A stretch of 64,000 nucleotides of DNA from JBCAXA01 sp038749025 (GCA_038749025.1 JBCDIL010000013.1:30546-94545), one strand, 5' to 3'; counted from the first letter of the stretch, positions 1-11,567 are shown. Made by a program: numbers and translations. Notes: a model not told the origin generated them from the sequence alone.

Positions 1-242
1 CATCGCGGATTATCGGCAAGTCTGACGCTTGCCGAATGTCCGCAATGGGTCATTAGCGGTCGTCTATTTAGGCGTTTATCCCGGATTCCAGATCGGCTTG
101 GCGAAAACATCAACTTATGCGTCGGTTCGTGTTGGAATTCTCAGCTTATGGGGATACTTGATCGCGACGTATGATGTTCAGTGAGGCCGCAAGTGACTGA
201 GGAATCGAATGTTGGGATCTCAATTTACCGGCCGATCGAAAA

Positions 243-2576
243 CTAGTCGTTAGTCTTGCTGGCGAGGTGTTCGTCGAAGTAGTCACTCATCGTTGAGTGC
301 AAGTGCAGTAGCGTCCCTTCGCGCTCCCGAAGGCTGTGGGCGCGGTTTGGGTACGCCAGAAAATCGAACTTTTTGTTGTGGCGAACCAGCTCGTCGATCA
401 ACCGTTCGCTGCCTTGGTAGTGAACGTTGTCGTCCCCGGTTCCGTGAACCAACAGCAATTTACCCTGTAGGTTTTTGGCGTGCGTGATCGGCGAACCATC
501 GCGGTAGCCCTCAGCATGATCTTCCAGTAGTCCCGAGTAACGCTCTTGATAGATGGCGTCGTACAGGCGCTGGTCAGGCACCGGGGCGCGCGAGACACCG
601 ACTTTGTAGAGCTCCGGATGGCGGAACAGCATGTTCAGTGTCATCGAGCCACCGCCAGAGTGGCCCCAGATACCGACGCGCTCCGCATCGATAAACGGCC
701 AGCGCTCTAGCATGATCCGTTGCGATTCGGCCTGGTCACGCGACGACAGGATGCCGATACCGCCGTACAGCGCTTTACGAAAGTCGCGGCCAAGCAGCGA
801 CGGCGTGCCGCGGTTGTCGATCGACGCGACGATATAGCCTTGCTGGGTCATCAGCAGGTGCCACATGTGTTTTAGACCCGGCCAACCGTCGAGAACGGTT
901 TGGCCGGCGACTTCGCCGTAGACGTAGTTGATGATCGGGTATTTTCTCGATGCATCGAAGTCGGGCGGGTACATGATGTAGCCGTCCAACGTCAGCCCGT
1001 CTTCGGTTTGCACCTGAAAAAACTCGTGCTTACCAAGCGATAACGTCGCGAGCCGGTCGATTAGTGCTTGGTTGTCTTCAAACGTCTGCAGAACACGGTG
1101 GCCATCGATCGCGACCAGCCGGTACTGTGGCGGTTGCATGAACGACGAATGCGTATGCACAGCGTAGCGAGCATCGTCTGAGAACTTGTAGGCATTCGTG
1201 CCTGAGTACTGCACTGGCGTTAAGCGCACTTTCTCGCCGCTGCCGTCGAGCGGTGCGCGATACAGGTAGCGCTGTGTCATGTCGTCCGGCGAGGCGGTGA
1301 AGTACAGCCAGCCGCCCGCCGTGTCCACCGCCAGCAACTTGGCCACGTCGTAATCACCGGGCGTTAGGTCCGTGACGGTTTGACCATCGCGAGAAACCTT
1401 GTGGACGTGTCGCCAACCCGTACGCTCGGAAACGAACGTGAAGGCGTCGCCGTCATCTAGCCACTCGACGTCATGAAAGTCGTCGAGGTGGTGTTCCTCT
1501 TGATCGGTGAAGATTGCTCGGCTGTCGCCGTCAACGGCGTTAACGAGGTAGACGGTGTTTGTATCCTGCTTGCGATTGACGTGCTGCAGCAATAGCTCAT
1601 CGCTCGACTCAGCCCATTGCATCCGCGGAATGTAGTTGTTGCGCGGATCGCCGGGCAGCGACGCCCACGTCGATTCGCCGCTGTCGATGGCAACGACACC
1701 AATACGCGCAGCCGAAACCGTTTCGCCGACCTTCGGGTACGGAATGCGACTAACGGTCGGGTACAACGTGTCGGTGTTGTTGATAATCAAAAAGTCTTGT
1801 ACGCCGGACGTATCGAATTGCCAGAACGCAATGCGTGCCGAGTCTGGGCTCCAGCGAAACCCGTCGCGAATGCTGAACTCTTCCTCATAGGCCCAGCTCA
1901 TAATGCCGTTGATGATCGAGTCGTTAATTCGCTGGGTCAGTTGCTCGATGGTGCCGGTCGCCAAGTCTTCAACAAAGAGATTGGCCTCGCGCACGTACGC
2001 GACCTTGCGGCTGTCCGGTGAGAACTTCGCGAATTGCAGCGTGCTGGGTTTCGCGTCGGGGCCACCGAGTTCGGTCAATTTGCCCGAGGCTAGATCGAGT
2101 ACGGCATAGTCACCGCGTGACTTTACCCGCCACACCCGCACGCTGGTGGTATAGAGCAGTAACTTGCTTTGATCGTCCGACCACGCATAGTCGTCGATGA
2201 CGAGCGGTTTATCGCCGCCGGGCGGAATCAAGTCATCAGCGGAGAGAATGACCGTGCGCTCGAGCGTTTCGAAATCGTAGCTGACTAGATCTTTTGGGTG
2301 CTCAACGAGATCGCCGATGTCGTCGACGGCCATCTCGGCCCCGTCATAGGCGGCATTGGTCTCCAATACCGTGAACGACTTGCCGTTAGGGTGCCACCGC
2401 GAGGCAACGGGATATTCCGCGTCGTACAGTCGTTCGCCGAATATCGCTTCGTTGCTGAGCCGTTGCTCCGGTGTCATTGCAATCACTCCTGCGTTATCGA
2501 TGTGCTGGCAAGCGGTCGTTGCCGTTAATAGGACGAGCAGTTGGCTTAGCGGTGTCAGGTGCGAAGTCGGTTTCAT
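243..2576 (-). CDS. Dipeptidyl peptidase IV family (S9B) lipoprotein peptidase
   Basis: Likely a secreted, lipid-anchored serine peptidase removing N-terminal dipeptides from peptides. The N-terminal two thirds is a DPP4-type beta-propeller; the C-terminal third is an alpha/beta hydrolase. The nucleophile serine lies in GHSGGG (about residue 640), the acid in GTGDDNVH (about 715) and the histidine in NRAHS (about 747), matching the S9B triad. The N-terminus has a signal peptide ending in a lipobox-like LTATTAC. I chose the ATG at 2576 rather than one 7 codons upstream because AGAAGG precedes it at good spacing. It diverges from another S9 peptidase, so the two may serve peptide scavenging together. 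Family assignment is firm; substrate and exact cleavage specificity are inferred. Confidence 0.9.
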   Translation of the reverse strand: MKPTSHLTPLSQLLVLLTATTACQHIDNAGVIAMTPEQRLSNEAIFGERLYDAEYPVASRWHPNGKSFTVLETNAAYDGAEMAVDDIGDLVEHPKDLVSYDFETLERTVILSADDLIPPGGDKPLVIDDYAWSDDQSKLLLYTTSVRVWRVKSRGDYAVLDLASGKLTELGGPDAKPSTLQFAKFSPDSRKVAYVREANLFVEDLATGTIEQLTQRINDSIINGIMSWAYEEEFSIRDGFRWSPDSARIAFWQFDTSGVQDFLIINNTDTLYPTVSRIPYPKVGETVSAARIGVVAIDSGESTWASLPGDPRNNYIPRMQWAESSDELLLQHVNRKQDTNTVYLVNAVDGDSRAIFTDQEEHHLDDFHDVEWLDDGDAFTFVSERTGWRHVHKVSRDGQTVTDLTPGDYDVAKLLAVDTAGGWLYFTASPDDMTQRYLYRAPLDGSGEKVRLTPVQYSGTNAYKFSDDARYAVHTHSSFMQPPQYRLVAIDGHRVLQTFEDNQALIDRLATLSLGKHEFFQVQTEDGLTLDGYIMYPPDFDASRKYPIINYVYGEVAGQTVLDGWPGLKHMWHLLMTQQGYIVASIDNRGTPSLLGRDFRKALYGGIGILSSRDQAESQRIMLERWPFIDAERVGIWGHSGGGSMTLNMLFRHPELYKVGVSRAPVPDQRLYDAIYQERYSGLLEDHAEGYRDGSPITHAKNLQGKLLLVHGTGDDNVHYQGSERLIDELVRHNKKFDFLAYPNRAHSLREREGTLLHLHSTMSDYFDEHLASKTND

Positions 2577-2744
2577 GATGAGCCTTCTTGTTATCAACGG
2601 CGCGTTGGCACTCCGAGCGGATGCGAGGGTAGCACGTCATTAGGGGGGTATCGTTGGTGGCGGCGGTCCGTCGAAAGCCGTGCTTGCCTTAGTCGACGCC
2701 TAAACTACACTGGGCAGCACTTCGACAGACCCAAAAGGCAGCTC

Positions 2745-4787
<2,043 letters not shown>

Positions 4788-4810
4788 GCGGCACGTAGCA
4801 TCGCCATTAC

Positions 4811-5581
4811 TTACGACGAGTTACGTTGCTGGCGGTAGCGCTCGTAGCGCTTTGAGTAACGGAAAAACGTACCGACCGAGCTCGCGAACGCGATGACCAG
4901 TCCGCGATAGCCCGCCGTAAAGCCGCGTTGCAACACGTAGCTTTTGAAAAAGGCGAATTGGCTGCGCAGCAGCGCGAACGCCGGGTGGCACAGTGGGCCA
5001 CCTGGCTTGCTCTTGGCGGCCAACGTCGAATAGCGACTGATTTTAACGAGGAACTGATCGATCTCGATCACGGCTTCGTGCCACAGACGGCCGGGTAGTG
5101 CCTGGATCGTGACACCGTCGTCGAATACGATTTTCTCGTGCACGGCTTTGTCGTTAAACCGAGCGGATGCGCGGTTGTACAGCCGGACTAAGCGGTCGTT
5201 GCCCCAACCACCAACGGCCACGTGCTTGCCGTGAAAGCGATTGCAGCGGATGACTTCGTACGCGCGGTTCGGGTTGCTAAGGTCGAGCGCCGTTAGCGCA
5301 GCGGCCAGTTCGGCGTCGACCGATTCGTCGGTATCAATAGACAACACCCAGTCGTTACGCGCTTCGGCCGCGGCGCTGTTCTTGGTTGGACCGAATCCGG
5401 TGAATTCTCCATCGATTACACGAGCGTTATCGTAGCGCGCGCAAATCGAGCGGGTCGCGTCGGTCGAGTTATTCAAATAGACGACGACGTCGGGCAAAAA
5501 AGCGAGCGACTCAAGGCAGGGCGTGATGACGGAACCGGCATTCGCCGCAATGATAACTGCACTAATCGGAGGGGAGGCCAC
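4811..5581 (-). CDS. Glycosyltransferase family 2 (WaaE/KdtX-like)
   Basis: A 256-residue GT-A fold glycosyltransferase. The N-terminus PPISAVIIAANAG is the nucleotide-sugar binding strand, followed by the DxD-type metal-binding motif in SIDTDES near residue 85. The short length and the motif order resemble the WaaE/KdtX group that adds a sugar to the lipopolysaccharide inner core. No transmembrane helix is evident, so it probably acts at the cytoplasmic face of the inner membrane. The start is a GTG. It is convergent with the S9C peptidase, and no other LPS-core gene is adjacent, so the acceptor is unknown. GT2 membership is confident; the LPS role is inference. Confidence 0.8.
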   Translation of the reverse strand: MASPPISAVIIAANAGSVITPCLESLAFLPDVVVYLNNSTDATRSICARYDNARVIDGEFTGFGPTKNSAAAEARNDWVLSIDTDESVDAELAAALTALDLSNPNRAYEVIRCNRFHGKHVAVGGWGNDRLVRLYNRASARFNDKAVHEKIVFDDGVTIQALPGRLWHEAVIEIDQFLVKISRYSTLAAKSKPGGPLCHPAFALLRSQFAFFKSYVLQRGFTAGYRGLVIAFASSVGTFFRYSKRYERYRQQRNSS

Positions 5582-5645
5582 GCGAGGTACCCGCTATTGA
5601 TCGCGAGCTAGTATACCTACGACAGAACTCCGCCGTTTCGTTGCC

Positions 5646-6563
5646 CTATCCATCGCCCGGGCCGTTCGCTGCGATGATCTGGCAGAGCGCGTCGATGGGC
5701 GGCGTTGTCTCGCGTTTGTGCACGGCGAACCAGTTAACGAATAAGCCGGACTTTGTCAGCGGCCGATTGACAACACCGGCGAGACGATCGTCGTACTGCA
5801 AGATCCAGCGAGTGATGATGGTCGTACCGAAGCCGGCAGCAACCAAGCCGGTGATTGGGCCGGTAAAACCTACCTGCACAACGCGCCGTGGTCGCACGGC
5901 ATTCGGTGAAAAAAACAGCTCGTACTCGCGGTTACGTTCCGGTATCGCGCTGTTCGTGATGTAGGTCTGATCGAGAAAGTCGTCGGCTTCTAGAAACGGC
6001 AAGTTCGCCTTCGGGTGGTCCGCCGGCAACAAGGCGACGAATTCGTCGCGGAGTAACAGTCGCGATTGGAGATCAGACCCTTTGATCGGGAGGGCTTGGT
6101 CCGGGCTTGAGATCAAGGCCACGTCGATGTCGCCCCGCGACAAGGCGTCGGTAGGGGCCGTCGCCGCTTCTGAAACGATCTCGATCTCAACGGCTGGAAA
6201 CTGCACCTCGAACTCGCGGACCGCCGCCGGCAACCACGAGTACGACGCGTATTGCGGCATACCGATACGCAGGGCTTTTTTCGCTGGACCCGCTAAATTG
6301 CCGATCTCTGTCTCAACGCGCACCAGCTCGGCCAAAATTCGTCGTGCGGTGGGCAGCAACAGCTGGCCGGCAGGCGAAAGGTTAAGCCGACGGCCCCGGC
6401 GCACAAACAATTGAACGCCGAGCGTCTCTTCGGCATCGTGCAAGCGGCCGCTGAGTGCGGGTTGACTGATGCTTAGTAAATCGGCGGCTTCGGTCAGTGT
6501 GTCCGCCGCATCGATCGCGTGGATCATTTGCAAATGCTTAACGGTGAGCCGCGATCCCAACAT
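5646..6563 (-). CDS. LysR-family transcriptional regulator, divergent from the kynurenine operon
   Basis: A 305-residue LysR-type regulator. Residues 1-60 form the winged helix-turn-helix (LTVKHLQMIHAI, with SISQPALSGRLHDAEETLG as recognition region), followed by a LysR substrate-binding domain. It is transcribed away from the 3-hydroxyanthranilate dioxygenase gene with a 97-base shared intergenic region, the classic LysR layout. It is therefore a good candidate regulator of the tryptophan-to-quinolinate operon, perhaps responding to kynurenine or hydroxyanthranilate. An AAACT-N5-AGTTT inverted repeat lies between the two starts. Family is certain; target and ligand are inferred from position. 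Confidence 0.9.
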   Translation of the reverse strand: MLGSRLTVKHLQMIHAIDAADTLTEAADLLSISQPALSGRLHDAEETLGVQLFVRRGRRLNLSPAGQLLLPTARRILAELVRVETEIGNLAGPAKKALRIGMPQYASYSWLPAAVREFEVQFPAVEIEIVSEAATAPTDALSRGDIDVALISSPDQALPIKGSDLQSRLLLRDEFVALLPADHPKANLPFLEADDFLDQTYITNSAIPERNREYELFFSPNAVRPRRVVQVGFTGPITGLVAAGFGTTIITRWILQYDDRLAGVVNRPLTKSGLFVNWFAVHKRETTPPIDALCQIIAANGPGDG

Positions 6564-6581
6564 ATAAATAAAACTGATGGA

Positions 6582-6629
6582 AAACTAACAAAGTTTCGAT
6601 TTTGCCGATGATAATAGACCCGCTACAGT
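6582..6629 (+). promoter_or_regulatory. Candidate operator and promoter of the kynurenine operon
   Basis: The inverted repeat AAACT-N5-AGTTT lies at 6582-6596, directly upstream of a possible sigma-70 promoter: TTGCCG at 6602-6607, 16 bases, then TACAGT at 6624-6629. A LysR activator site just upstream of the -35 is the usual arrangement. The elements are short and the match is moderate, so this is a proposal only. Confidence 0.35.
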
Positions 6630-6660
6630 CTGTGTACCTCAAGATTAGGACACCGCACCG

Positions 6661-7203
6661 ATGAGCCGGCTCGCCGCCTTCAATTTCCGTGCTTGGATCG
6701 ATGAGCACCGCCACTTATTGAGACCCCCGGTCGGCAATAATCAGATTTGGGAAGACACCGACATGATGGCCTTCGTGGTCGGTGGTCCGAATAAGCGAAC
6801 CGACTACCACGATGATCCGGTCGAGGAGTTTTTCTACCAGCTCGAAGGCGACATGGTTTTGAAGATCTACGACGGTGGTGAGTTTTACGACGTACCGATT
6901 CGCGAGGGGGAGGTGTTTATGCTGCCCAAACATGTTCGGCATTCGCCGCAACGGCCGATGGTCGGTAGCGTCGGCCTGGTAATCGAGCCCAAGCGACCGG
7001 CGGGTGCCATTGATGCGTTCGACTGGTATTGCTTCGAGTGCGGTGGTTTGGTGCACCGGTCCGAGGTGGTTCTGAACTCGATCGTTGACGATCTGCCACC
7101 GCTGTACCAAGCCTTTTATGCCGATACCGACGCGCGAACCTGTCCCGCCTGTGGTGCGCTGCACCCCGGCAAGGACGTACCGGATACTTGGGTCGAGATA
7201 TGA
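6661..7203 (+). CDS. nbaC: 3-Hydroxyanthranilate 3,4-dioxygenase
   Basis: Cytosolic ring-cleaving dioxygenase turning 3-hydroxyanthranilate into 2-amino-3-carboxymuconate semialdehyde, which cyclises spontaneously to quinolinate. It is a 180-residue cupin. The iron ligands match the known bacterial enzyme: His50 (in RTDYH), Glu56 and His94 (in KHVRHS). The bacterial-type C-terminal rubredoxin-like metal site is intact: Cys124 and Cys127 (CFEC), Cys161 and Cys164 (CPAC). It is the first gene of the operon, preceded by AGGA about ten bases before the ATG, and its stop overlaps the kynureninase start (ATGA). Also called haaO. Confidence 0.96.
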   Translation: MSRLAAFNFRAWIDEHRHLLRPPVGNNQIWEDTDMMAFVVGGPNKRTDYHDDPVEEFFYQLEGDMVLKIYDGGEFYDVPIREGEVFMLPKHVRHSPQRPMVGSVGLVIEPKRPAGAIDAFDWYCFECGGLVHRSEVVLNSIVDDLPPLYQAFYADTDARTCPACGALHPGKDVPDTWVEI

Positions 7204-8486
7204 ACTTCGAGCTGACACGGGAATTTGCGCGCCAGCAAGACGCGCTCGACCCGCTGCGCGCTTATCGCGAGCAGTTTTTGTTTCCATCGCTTGGTGTGGA
7301 CGAACTGGTGTACTTCACCGGGCACTCGTTGGGCCTGCAGCCGAAGCCGGTTCGAGAGGCGGTGCTGCTTGAGCTCGATGAGTGGGAAAAGTACGGGGTC
7401 GAGGGGCACTTTCATTCGACCAACCCGTGGTACAGCTATCACGAGCGCCTGGCCGCGCCGATGGCGACCATCGTCGGCGCGAAAGAGTCCGAAGTGGTTT
7501 GTATGAACTCACTGACGACGAACCTGCATCTGTTGTTCGTCTCGTTTTACCGACCGACTCAACAACGCTTCAAAATCATCTCTGAAGCAAAGATGTTTCC
7601 ATCGGATCGCTATATGTTGGAAACACAAGCGACGTTCCACGGCTTCGATCCGGATGATGCGATCATCGAAGTGGCACCGCGCGATGGCGAATGGACAATT
7701 CGCGAGGAGGACATCCTCGCCGTTATCGAGGACAATGCCGACCAACTCGCGCTGGTCTTTTTCGGCGGTGTTAACTACTTCACGGGTCAGCTCTTCGACA
7801 TGGCGCGACTCACCGAGGCCGCGCATGCGGTGGGTGCCATCGCCGGTTTCGATCTCGCCCACGCGGCCGGGAATGTGCCGCTGGCGATGCACGACTGGGA
7901 CGTCGATTTTGCCGCGTGGTGTTCGTATAAATACCTAAATGCCAGCCCCGGCAACGTCGGCGGTGTGTTCGTTCATGAGCGCCATGGCCACAGCTTCGAT
8001 CTGCCACGCTTTGGCGGCTGGTGGGGTCACGACAAGGAAACGCGGTTTGAGATGGAGCCCGGCTTTCAGCCCATGCCCGGTGCCGAAGGCTGGCAGCTCA
8101 GCAACGTACCGATACTCGGTATGGCGGCAATGAAAGCGTCTATCGACATCTTCGCCGACGTCGGTATGCCGGCGCTGCGGGCTAAGAGCGAGCAGCTGAC
8201 GGGCTATCTGGAAGTCACCATCGATGTCTTGGCGGATGACTTTCCCGACGCGGGTATTACGCTGATTACGCCGCGCGATCCGTCTTACCGCGGCAGCCAA
8301 CTCTCTATCAACATCGCTGGCCACGAACGTCGCCTGTTCGATCAGATGATCGCAAAAAACGTGATGGTCGATTTCCGCGAACCGTGCATTATTCGAATGG
8401 CGCCGGTGCCGCTCTACAATTCTTTCGAAGACGTTTTTAACTTCGGCGCCGTGTTGCGCGACTTGCTGGTGGAGGCAAGCCTGTGA
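7200..8486 (+). CDS. kynU: Kynureninase
   Basis: PLP-dependent hydrolase cleaving 3-hydroxykynurenine (or kynurenine) to 3-hydroxyanthranilate (or anthranilate) plus alanine. The 428-residue length is typical. The PLP-binding lysine is in CSYKYLNASPG; the preceding GFDLAHAAGN holds the aspartate that contacts the pyridine nitrogen. GHSLGLQPKP near the N-terminus is a family signature. I placed the start at the ATG at 7200, which overlaps the dioxygenase stop as ATGA and implies translational coupling; an upstream in-frame start at 7188 lies inside the preceding gene. It supplies the substrate for the dioxygenase just upstream. Confidence 0.96.
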   Translation: MNFELTREFARQQDALDPLRAYREQFLFPSLGVDELVYFTGHSLGLQPKPVREAVLLELDEWEKYGVEGHFHSTNPWYSYHERLAAPMATIVGAKESEVVCMNSLTTNLHLLFVSFYRPTQQRFKIISEAKMFPSDRYMLETQATFHGFDPDDAIIEVAPRDGEWTIREEDILAVIEDNADQLALVFFGGVNYFTGQLFDMARLTEAAHAVGAIAGFDLAHAAGNVPLAMHDWDVDFAAWCSYKYLNASPGNVGGVFVHERHGHSFDLPRFGGWWGHDKETRFEMEPGFQPMPGAEGWQLSNVPILGMAAMKASIDIFADVGMPALRAKSEQLTGYLEVTIDVLADDFPDAGITLITPRDPSYRGSQLSINIAGHERRLFDQMIAKNVMVDFREPCIIRMAPVPLYNSFEDVFNFGAVLRDLLVEASL

Positions 8487-9847
8487 GCAGGAAAACCGTT
8501 ACTGTCGTCGGTGGCGGCCCGGTCGGTACGTTACTCGCTATCGCGCTGGCACGTCACGGCTACACGGTCGGCTTGTACGAAGGTCGTCCTGATTCGCGCA
8601 AGACCAGTATCTACCAAGGTCGGTCCATCAATATCGCGTTGTCCGATCGCGGCTGGACCTCGCTCAAGAAGATCGGCGTTAGTGAAGCGGCGAAACGTGA
8701 TGCCATTGCGATGTACGACCGACGGATCCACAGCCCTGAGGGCGAAATTAGTCGTATCCCCTACGGCAAAGCGGACGAGGCGATTTGGTCGGTATCGCGC
8801 GGCGGGATCAATCAGCAATTGCTCGATATTGCTGACGGAGAGCCGAACATCACGACCTACTTCGAGCACCGCTTGGTCGAGATCGACTTCGAGACGGCAT
8901 CGACAAGGTTTGTCATTGCGGGTGGCGACGAAGTGGCTGTTACGGCCGATCTTGCGTTCGGCGCGGATGGGGCGAATTCTAAAGTGCGCCGCCTAGCGCA
9001 TAACTATCCGCGATTTAGCTACAGTCAAACGTATATGCCGCAGAGCTACATCGAGCTGCATATACCTGCCAAGCCGGACGGTTCGCATCGCATCGATCCA
9101 GGCGCACTGCATATTTGGCCACGCAAAGACTTCATGTTGATCGCGCTGCCGAATCCCGACGGTACATTTACTTGCACGCTGTTCCTCGACCACGAAGGTG
9201 CAACGTCGTTTCAGTCACTGTGTAACCGCGACGCTGCTGCCGCGTTTTTCAGTACGCATTTCGCCGATGCGCTGGACTACCTCGAAGACCCAATCGAAAC
9301 GTTCCTGCAGCGCGAGCCGGCGCCGTTGTTCCTCGTCCATGTGTACCCGTGGTCTTTCAACCGTAAAGTCGGCCTCATCGGTGATGCGGCGCACGCGATC
9401 GTGCCGTACTACGGCCAAGGTATGAACAGTGGGTTTGAGGACGTGGCGGAGCTAAACGATTTGATCGCGCTGCATGATCATGACTGGGACCGTATTTTCC
9501 CGGCCTACGAAGCTGCTCGAAAACCCAATGGCGACGCGATTGCCGAGTTATCCAAACGCAACTTCGTCGAGATGAGTGACCTGTCGGGCGACCCGCAGTT
9601 TCAGCTTCGTAAGAAAATTGAGGCGAAGTTCAGCGACCGATTCCCCGATCTGTGGACACCACTTTATTCGATGGTTACGTTCTCGCCTGAGGTCCCTTAT
9701 GCCGAGGCGCTACGCGTCGGCGACTTACAAAACCTGGTCATGGACAAAGTGATGGCGTTGCCGGATATCGACAAGGACTGGGATCAACAGTACGTCATGG
9801 ACCGGCTGTTCAACTGGGCGTCAGAGTCATTCGGAGAGAGTGCGTGA
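8483..9847 (+). CDS. kmo: Kynurenine 3-monooxygenase
   Basis: FAD-dependent aromatic hydroxylase converting L-kynurenine to 3-hydroxykynurenine with NADPH and oxygen. The N-terminal Rossmann motif is VVGGGPVGTLLAIALARHG and the second FAD motif is GDAAHAIVPYYGQGMN, where PYYGQGMNSGFED is characteristic of KMO. The length of 454 residues is normal. It begins with GTG overlapping the kynU stop (GTGA). The presence of this gene shows that the operon leads to 3-hydroxyanthranilate and quinolinate rather than only to anthranilate. Confidence 0.96.
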   Translation: MSRKTVTVVGGGPVGTLLAIALARHGYTVGLYEGRPDSRKTSIYQGRSINIALSDRGWTSLKKIGVSEAAKRDAIAMYDRRIHSPEGEISRIPYGKADEAIWSVSRGGINQQLLDIADGEPNITTYFEHRLVEIDFETASTRFVIAGGDEVAVTADLAFGADGANSKVRRLAHNYPRFSYSQTYMPQSYIELHIPAKPDGSHRIDPGALHIWPRKDFMLIALPNPDGTFTCTLFLDHEGATSFQSLCNRDAAAAFFSTHFADALDYLEDPIETFLQREPAPLFLVHVYPWSFNRKVGLIGDAAHAIVPYYGQGMNSGFEDVAELNDLIALHDHDWDRIFPAYEAARKPNGDAIAELSKRNFVEMSDLSGDPQFQLRKKIEAKFSDRFPDLWTPLYSMVTFSPEVPYAEALRVGDLQNLVMDKVMALPDIDKDWDQQYVMDRLFNWASESFGESA

Positions 9848-10689
9848 GCCGCAAGCGAGAGAACTACCGGGAAGTCGAAAAGACGATCCATACCGACCTC
9901 AAAGATCGTCTCAGTTACGGCAAGTACCTTAACCTCGACGAGGTACTCGGCGCTCAGCGGCCGCGCTCCGACCAGCACGATGAAATGTTGTTCATCATTA
10001 TTCATCAGGCGTCGGAGTTGTGGCTGAAGCTCGCTGGCAATGAGCTCGAGGCGGCTATCGACTACATTCGCGCCGGCTCACATCGCAAAGCGTTTAAGGT
10101 GGTCGCCCGCGTTAAGTTGATTCTTAATCAAATTACCCAGTCGTGGAGCATTCTCGCCACGATGACGCCGGTCGACTACCTGAAGTTTCGCGACACCCTC
10201 GGCCCGGCCTCAGGCTTTCAGTCGTATACCTATCGCAAGCTGGAGTTTTTGCTCGGCAACAAGAATCGCAAACTGGTGCAGGTGCACAAGCACGACCCGC
10301 AGATTCACGGTGAACTCACGCGGTTATTGGAGGCGCCGAGTCTCTACGATGTCGTGATTCGTACTTTGGACGACGCGGGCTTCGCTATCGACGCCGCCAT
10401 GCTCGAGCGGGATTGGGGTGAGCCTTACCAACGAAACGACTCGGTGCAGGCAGCGTGGCGAACGGTTTACCAGCATTCGGAACGCTACTTCGACCTCTAC
10501 GAGCTGGCCGAGAAACTGATCGACATCGAAGACGCATTTCAAATGTGGCGCTTCAAACATATGTACACGGTGCAACGGGTCATCGGTAACCGACACGGGA
10601 CCGGCGGCTCATCGGGCGTGCCATTTCTGAAGAAAGCGCTCGATATCAGTTTCTTCCCCGAGTTGCTCGCGATTCGAACTGAGTTGTAG
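9844..10689 (+). CDS. kynA: Tryptophan 2,3-dioxygenase
   Basis: Heme dioxygenase opening the indole ring of L-tryptophan to N-formylkynurenine, the committed step of the pathway. The 281-residue protein carries the distal-site signature FIIIHQASELWLK (substrate-contacting Phe and His) and FKHMYTVQRVIG, whose histidine is the expected proximal heme ligand. GTGGSSGVPFL near the C-terminus is the conserved loop binding the substrate amino group. Its GTG start overlaps the kmo stop (GTGA), so the four genes from the dioxygenase onward form one coupled unit, with the first enzyme of the pathway encoded last. Confidence 0.96.
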   Translation: MSRKRENYREVEKTIHTDLKDRLSYGKYLNLDEVLGAQRPRSDQHDEMLFIIIHQASELWLKLAGNELEAAIDYIRAGSHRKAFKVVARVKLILNQITQSWSILATMTPVDYLKFRDTLGPASGFQSYTYRKLEFLLGNKNRKLVQVHKHDPQIHGELTRLLEAPSLYDVVIRTLDDAGFAIDAAMLERDWGEPYQRNDSVQAAWRTVYQHSERYFDLYELAEKLIDIEDAFQMWRFKHMYTVQRVIGNRHGTGGSSGVPFLKKALDISFFPELLAIRTEL

Positions 10690-10748
10690 CGATCACTACC
10701 GGCAGCCAAGCGGCACTGGACAGTTGGCGAGCGTTCGATCGGGCCACG

Positions 10749-11567
10749 TTGGATCAGCAATACTCACCGAGCTCCTGCGTTGACCACTTCGATGCGTTGA
10801 TCGCCGACTATGCATCTCGATCGCGATTCGCCGAGTCCCGCTCGTTGGTACACAAAGGACTGGCCTATGGTGTCGGCAGTGGTGAACAGCTCGACTGGTT
10901 CCCGGCCGGGCAGCCGGATGCTGCGCTGCATGTCTTTATCCACGGCGGTTACTGGCAGGCGCTCAGTAAGAACGAATCGACGTTCGCCGCCACAGATTTT
11001 CTCGCCAACGGTGTGGCGTTCGCCGCCATCGACTACACCTTGGCGCCGCAGGCGTCGATCATGCACATGCTCGACCAATGCCGCCGCAGTATTGCTTGGT
11101 TACACACCAATGCGCAGGCGCTGGGCTTTGACCGCGACCGAATCTATCTGTCCGGGAGTTCGGCCGGCGCGCACCTTGCTGCGCTGCTATTGGTGACCGA
11201 CTGGCCGTCGTTGGGTATGCCGGGTGACGTGATTAAAGGTGCCACGCTAATGAGCGGCATTTTCGATCTGCGGCCCATCTGCCATACCTATGTTAACGAG
11301 CCGCTCGGTCTCGATGAGCCAACGGCGGCCGAGTTAAGCCCGTTGTTTGCCGATCTTGCGGATCTAGCACCGACAATCGTTTGCTGGGGTGCCAATGAAA
11401 CCGACGAATTCAAGCGTCAGAGCCGCGAATTCGGTGCCGCCATGCAACGTGCTGGTAACGATGTTCAAGTGTTCGAAGTTCCCGCACGTAATCACTTCGA
11501 CATCGTGCATACGCTCGCCGCGGCCGATGAGTCGCTGGGTCGTCGCGTACTGGCCGCGATGACGTAG
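10749..11567 (+). CDS. Arylformamidase-like alpha/beta hydrolase (N-formylkynurenine formamidase candidate)
   Basis: Probably hydrolyses N-formylkynurenine to kynurenine and formate, the one step otherwise missing from the operon. It has the alpha/beta-hydrolase formamidase motif FIHGGYWQ, the nucleophile serine in LSGSSAGAH, an acidic residue near ANETDEF and the histidine in RNHFDIVH. It is of the eukaryotic/BNA7-like fold, not the metal-dependent KynB cyclase type. The start is uncertain: the frame has no ATG or GTG near the expected N-terminus. TTG at 10749 is listed, but upstream residues (including a CTG at 10716) still resemble the family N-terminus. It follows kynA by about 60 bases in the same direction. 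Confidence 0.82.
   Translation: MDQQYSPSSCVDHFDALIADYASRSRFAESRSLVHKGLAYGVGSGEQLDWFPAGQPDAALHVFIHGGYWQALSKNESTFAATDFLANGVAFAAIDYTLAPQASIMHMLDQCRRSIAWLHTNAQALGFDRDRIYLSGSSAGAHLAALLLVTDWPSLGMPGDVIKGATLMSGIFDLRPICHTYVNEPLGLDEPTAAELSPLFADLADLAPTIVCWGANETDEFKRQSREFGAAMQRAGNDVQVFEVPARNHFDIVHTLAAADESLGRRVLAAMT

Noticed and set aside
1617..2021. Overlapping plus-strand frames of 60-134 codons inside the S9B peptidase gene
   Set aside because: They are shadows of the strong minus-strand coding frame and have no family features.
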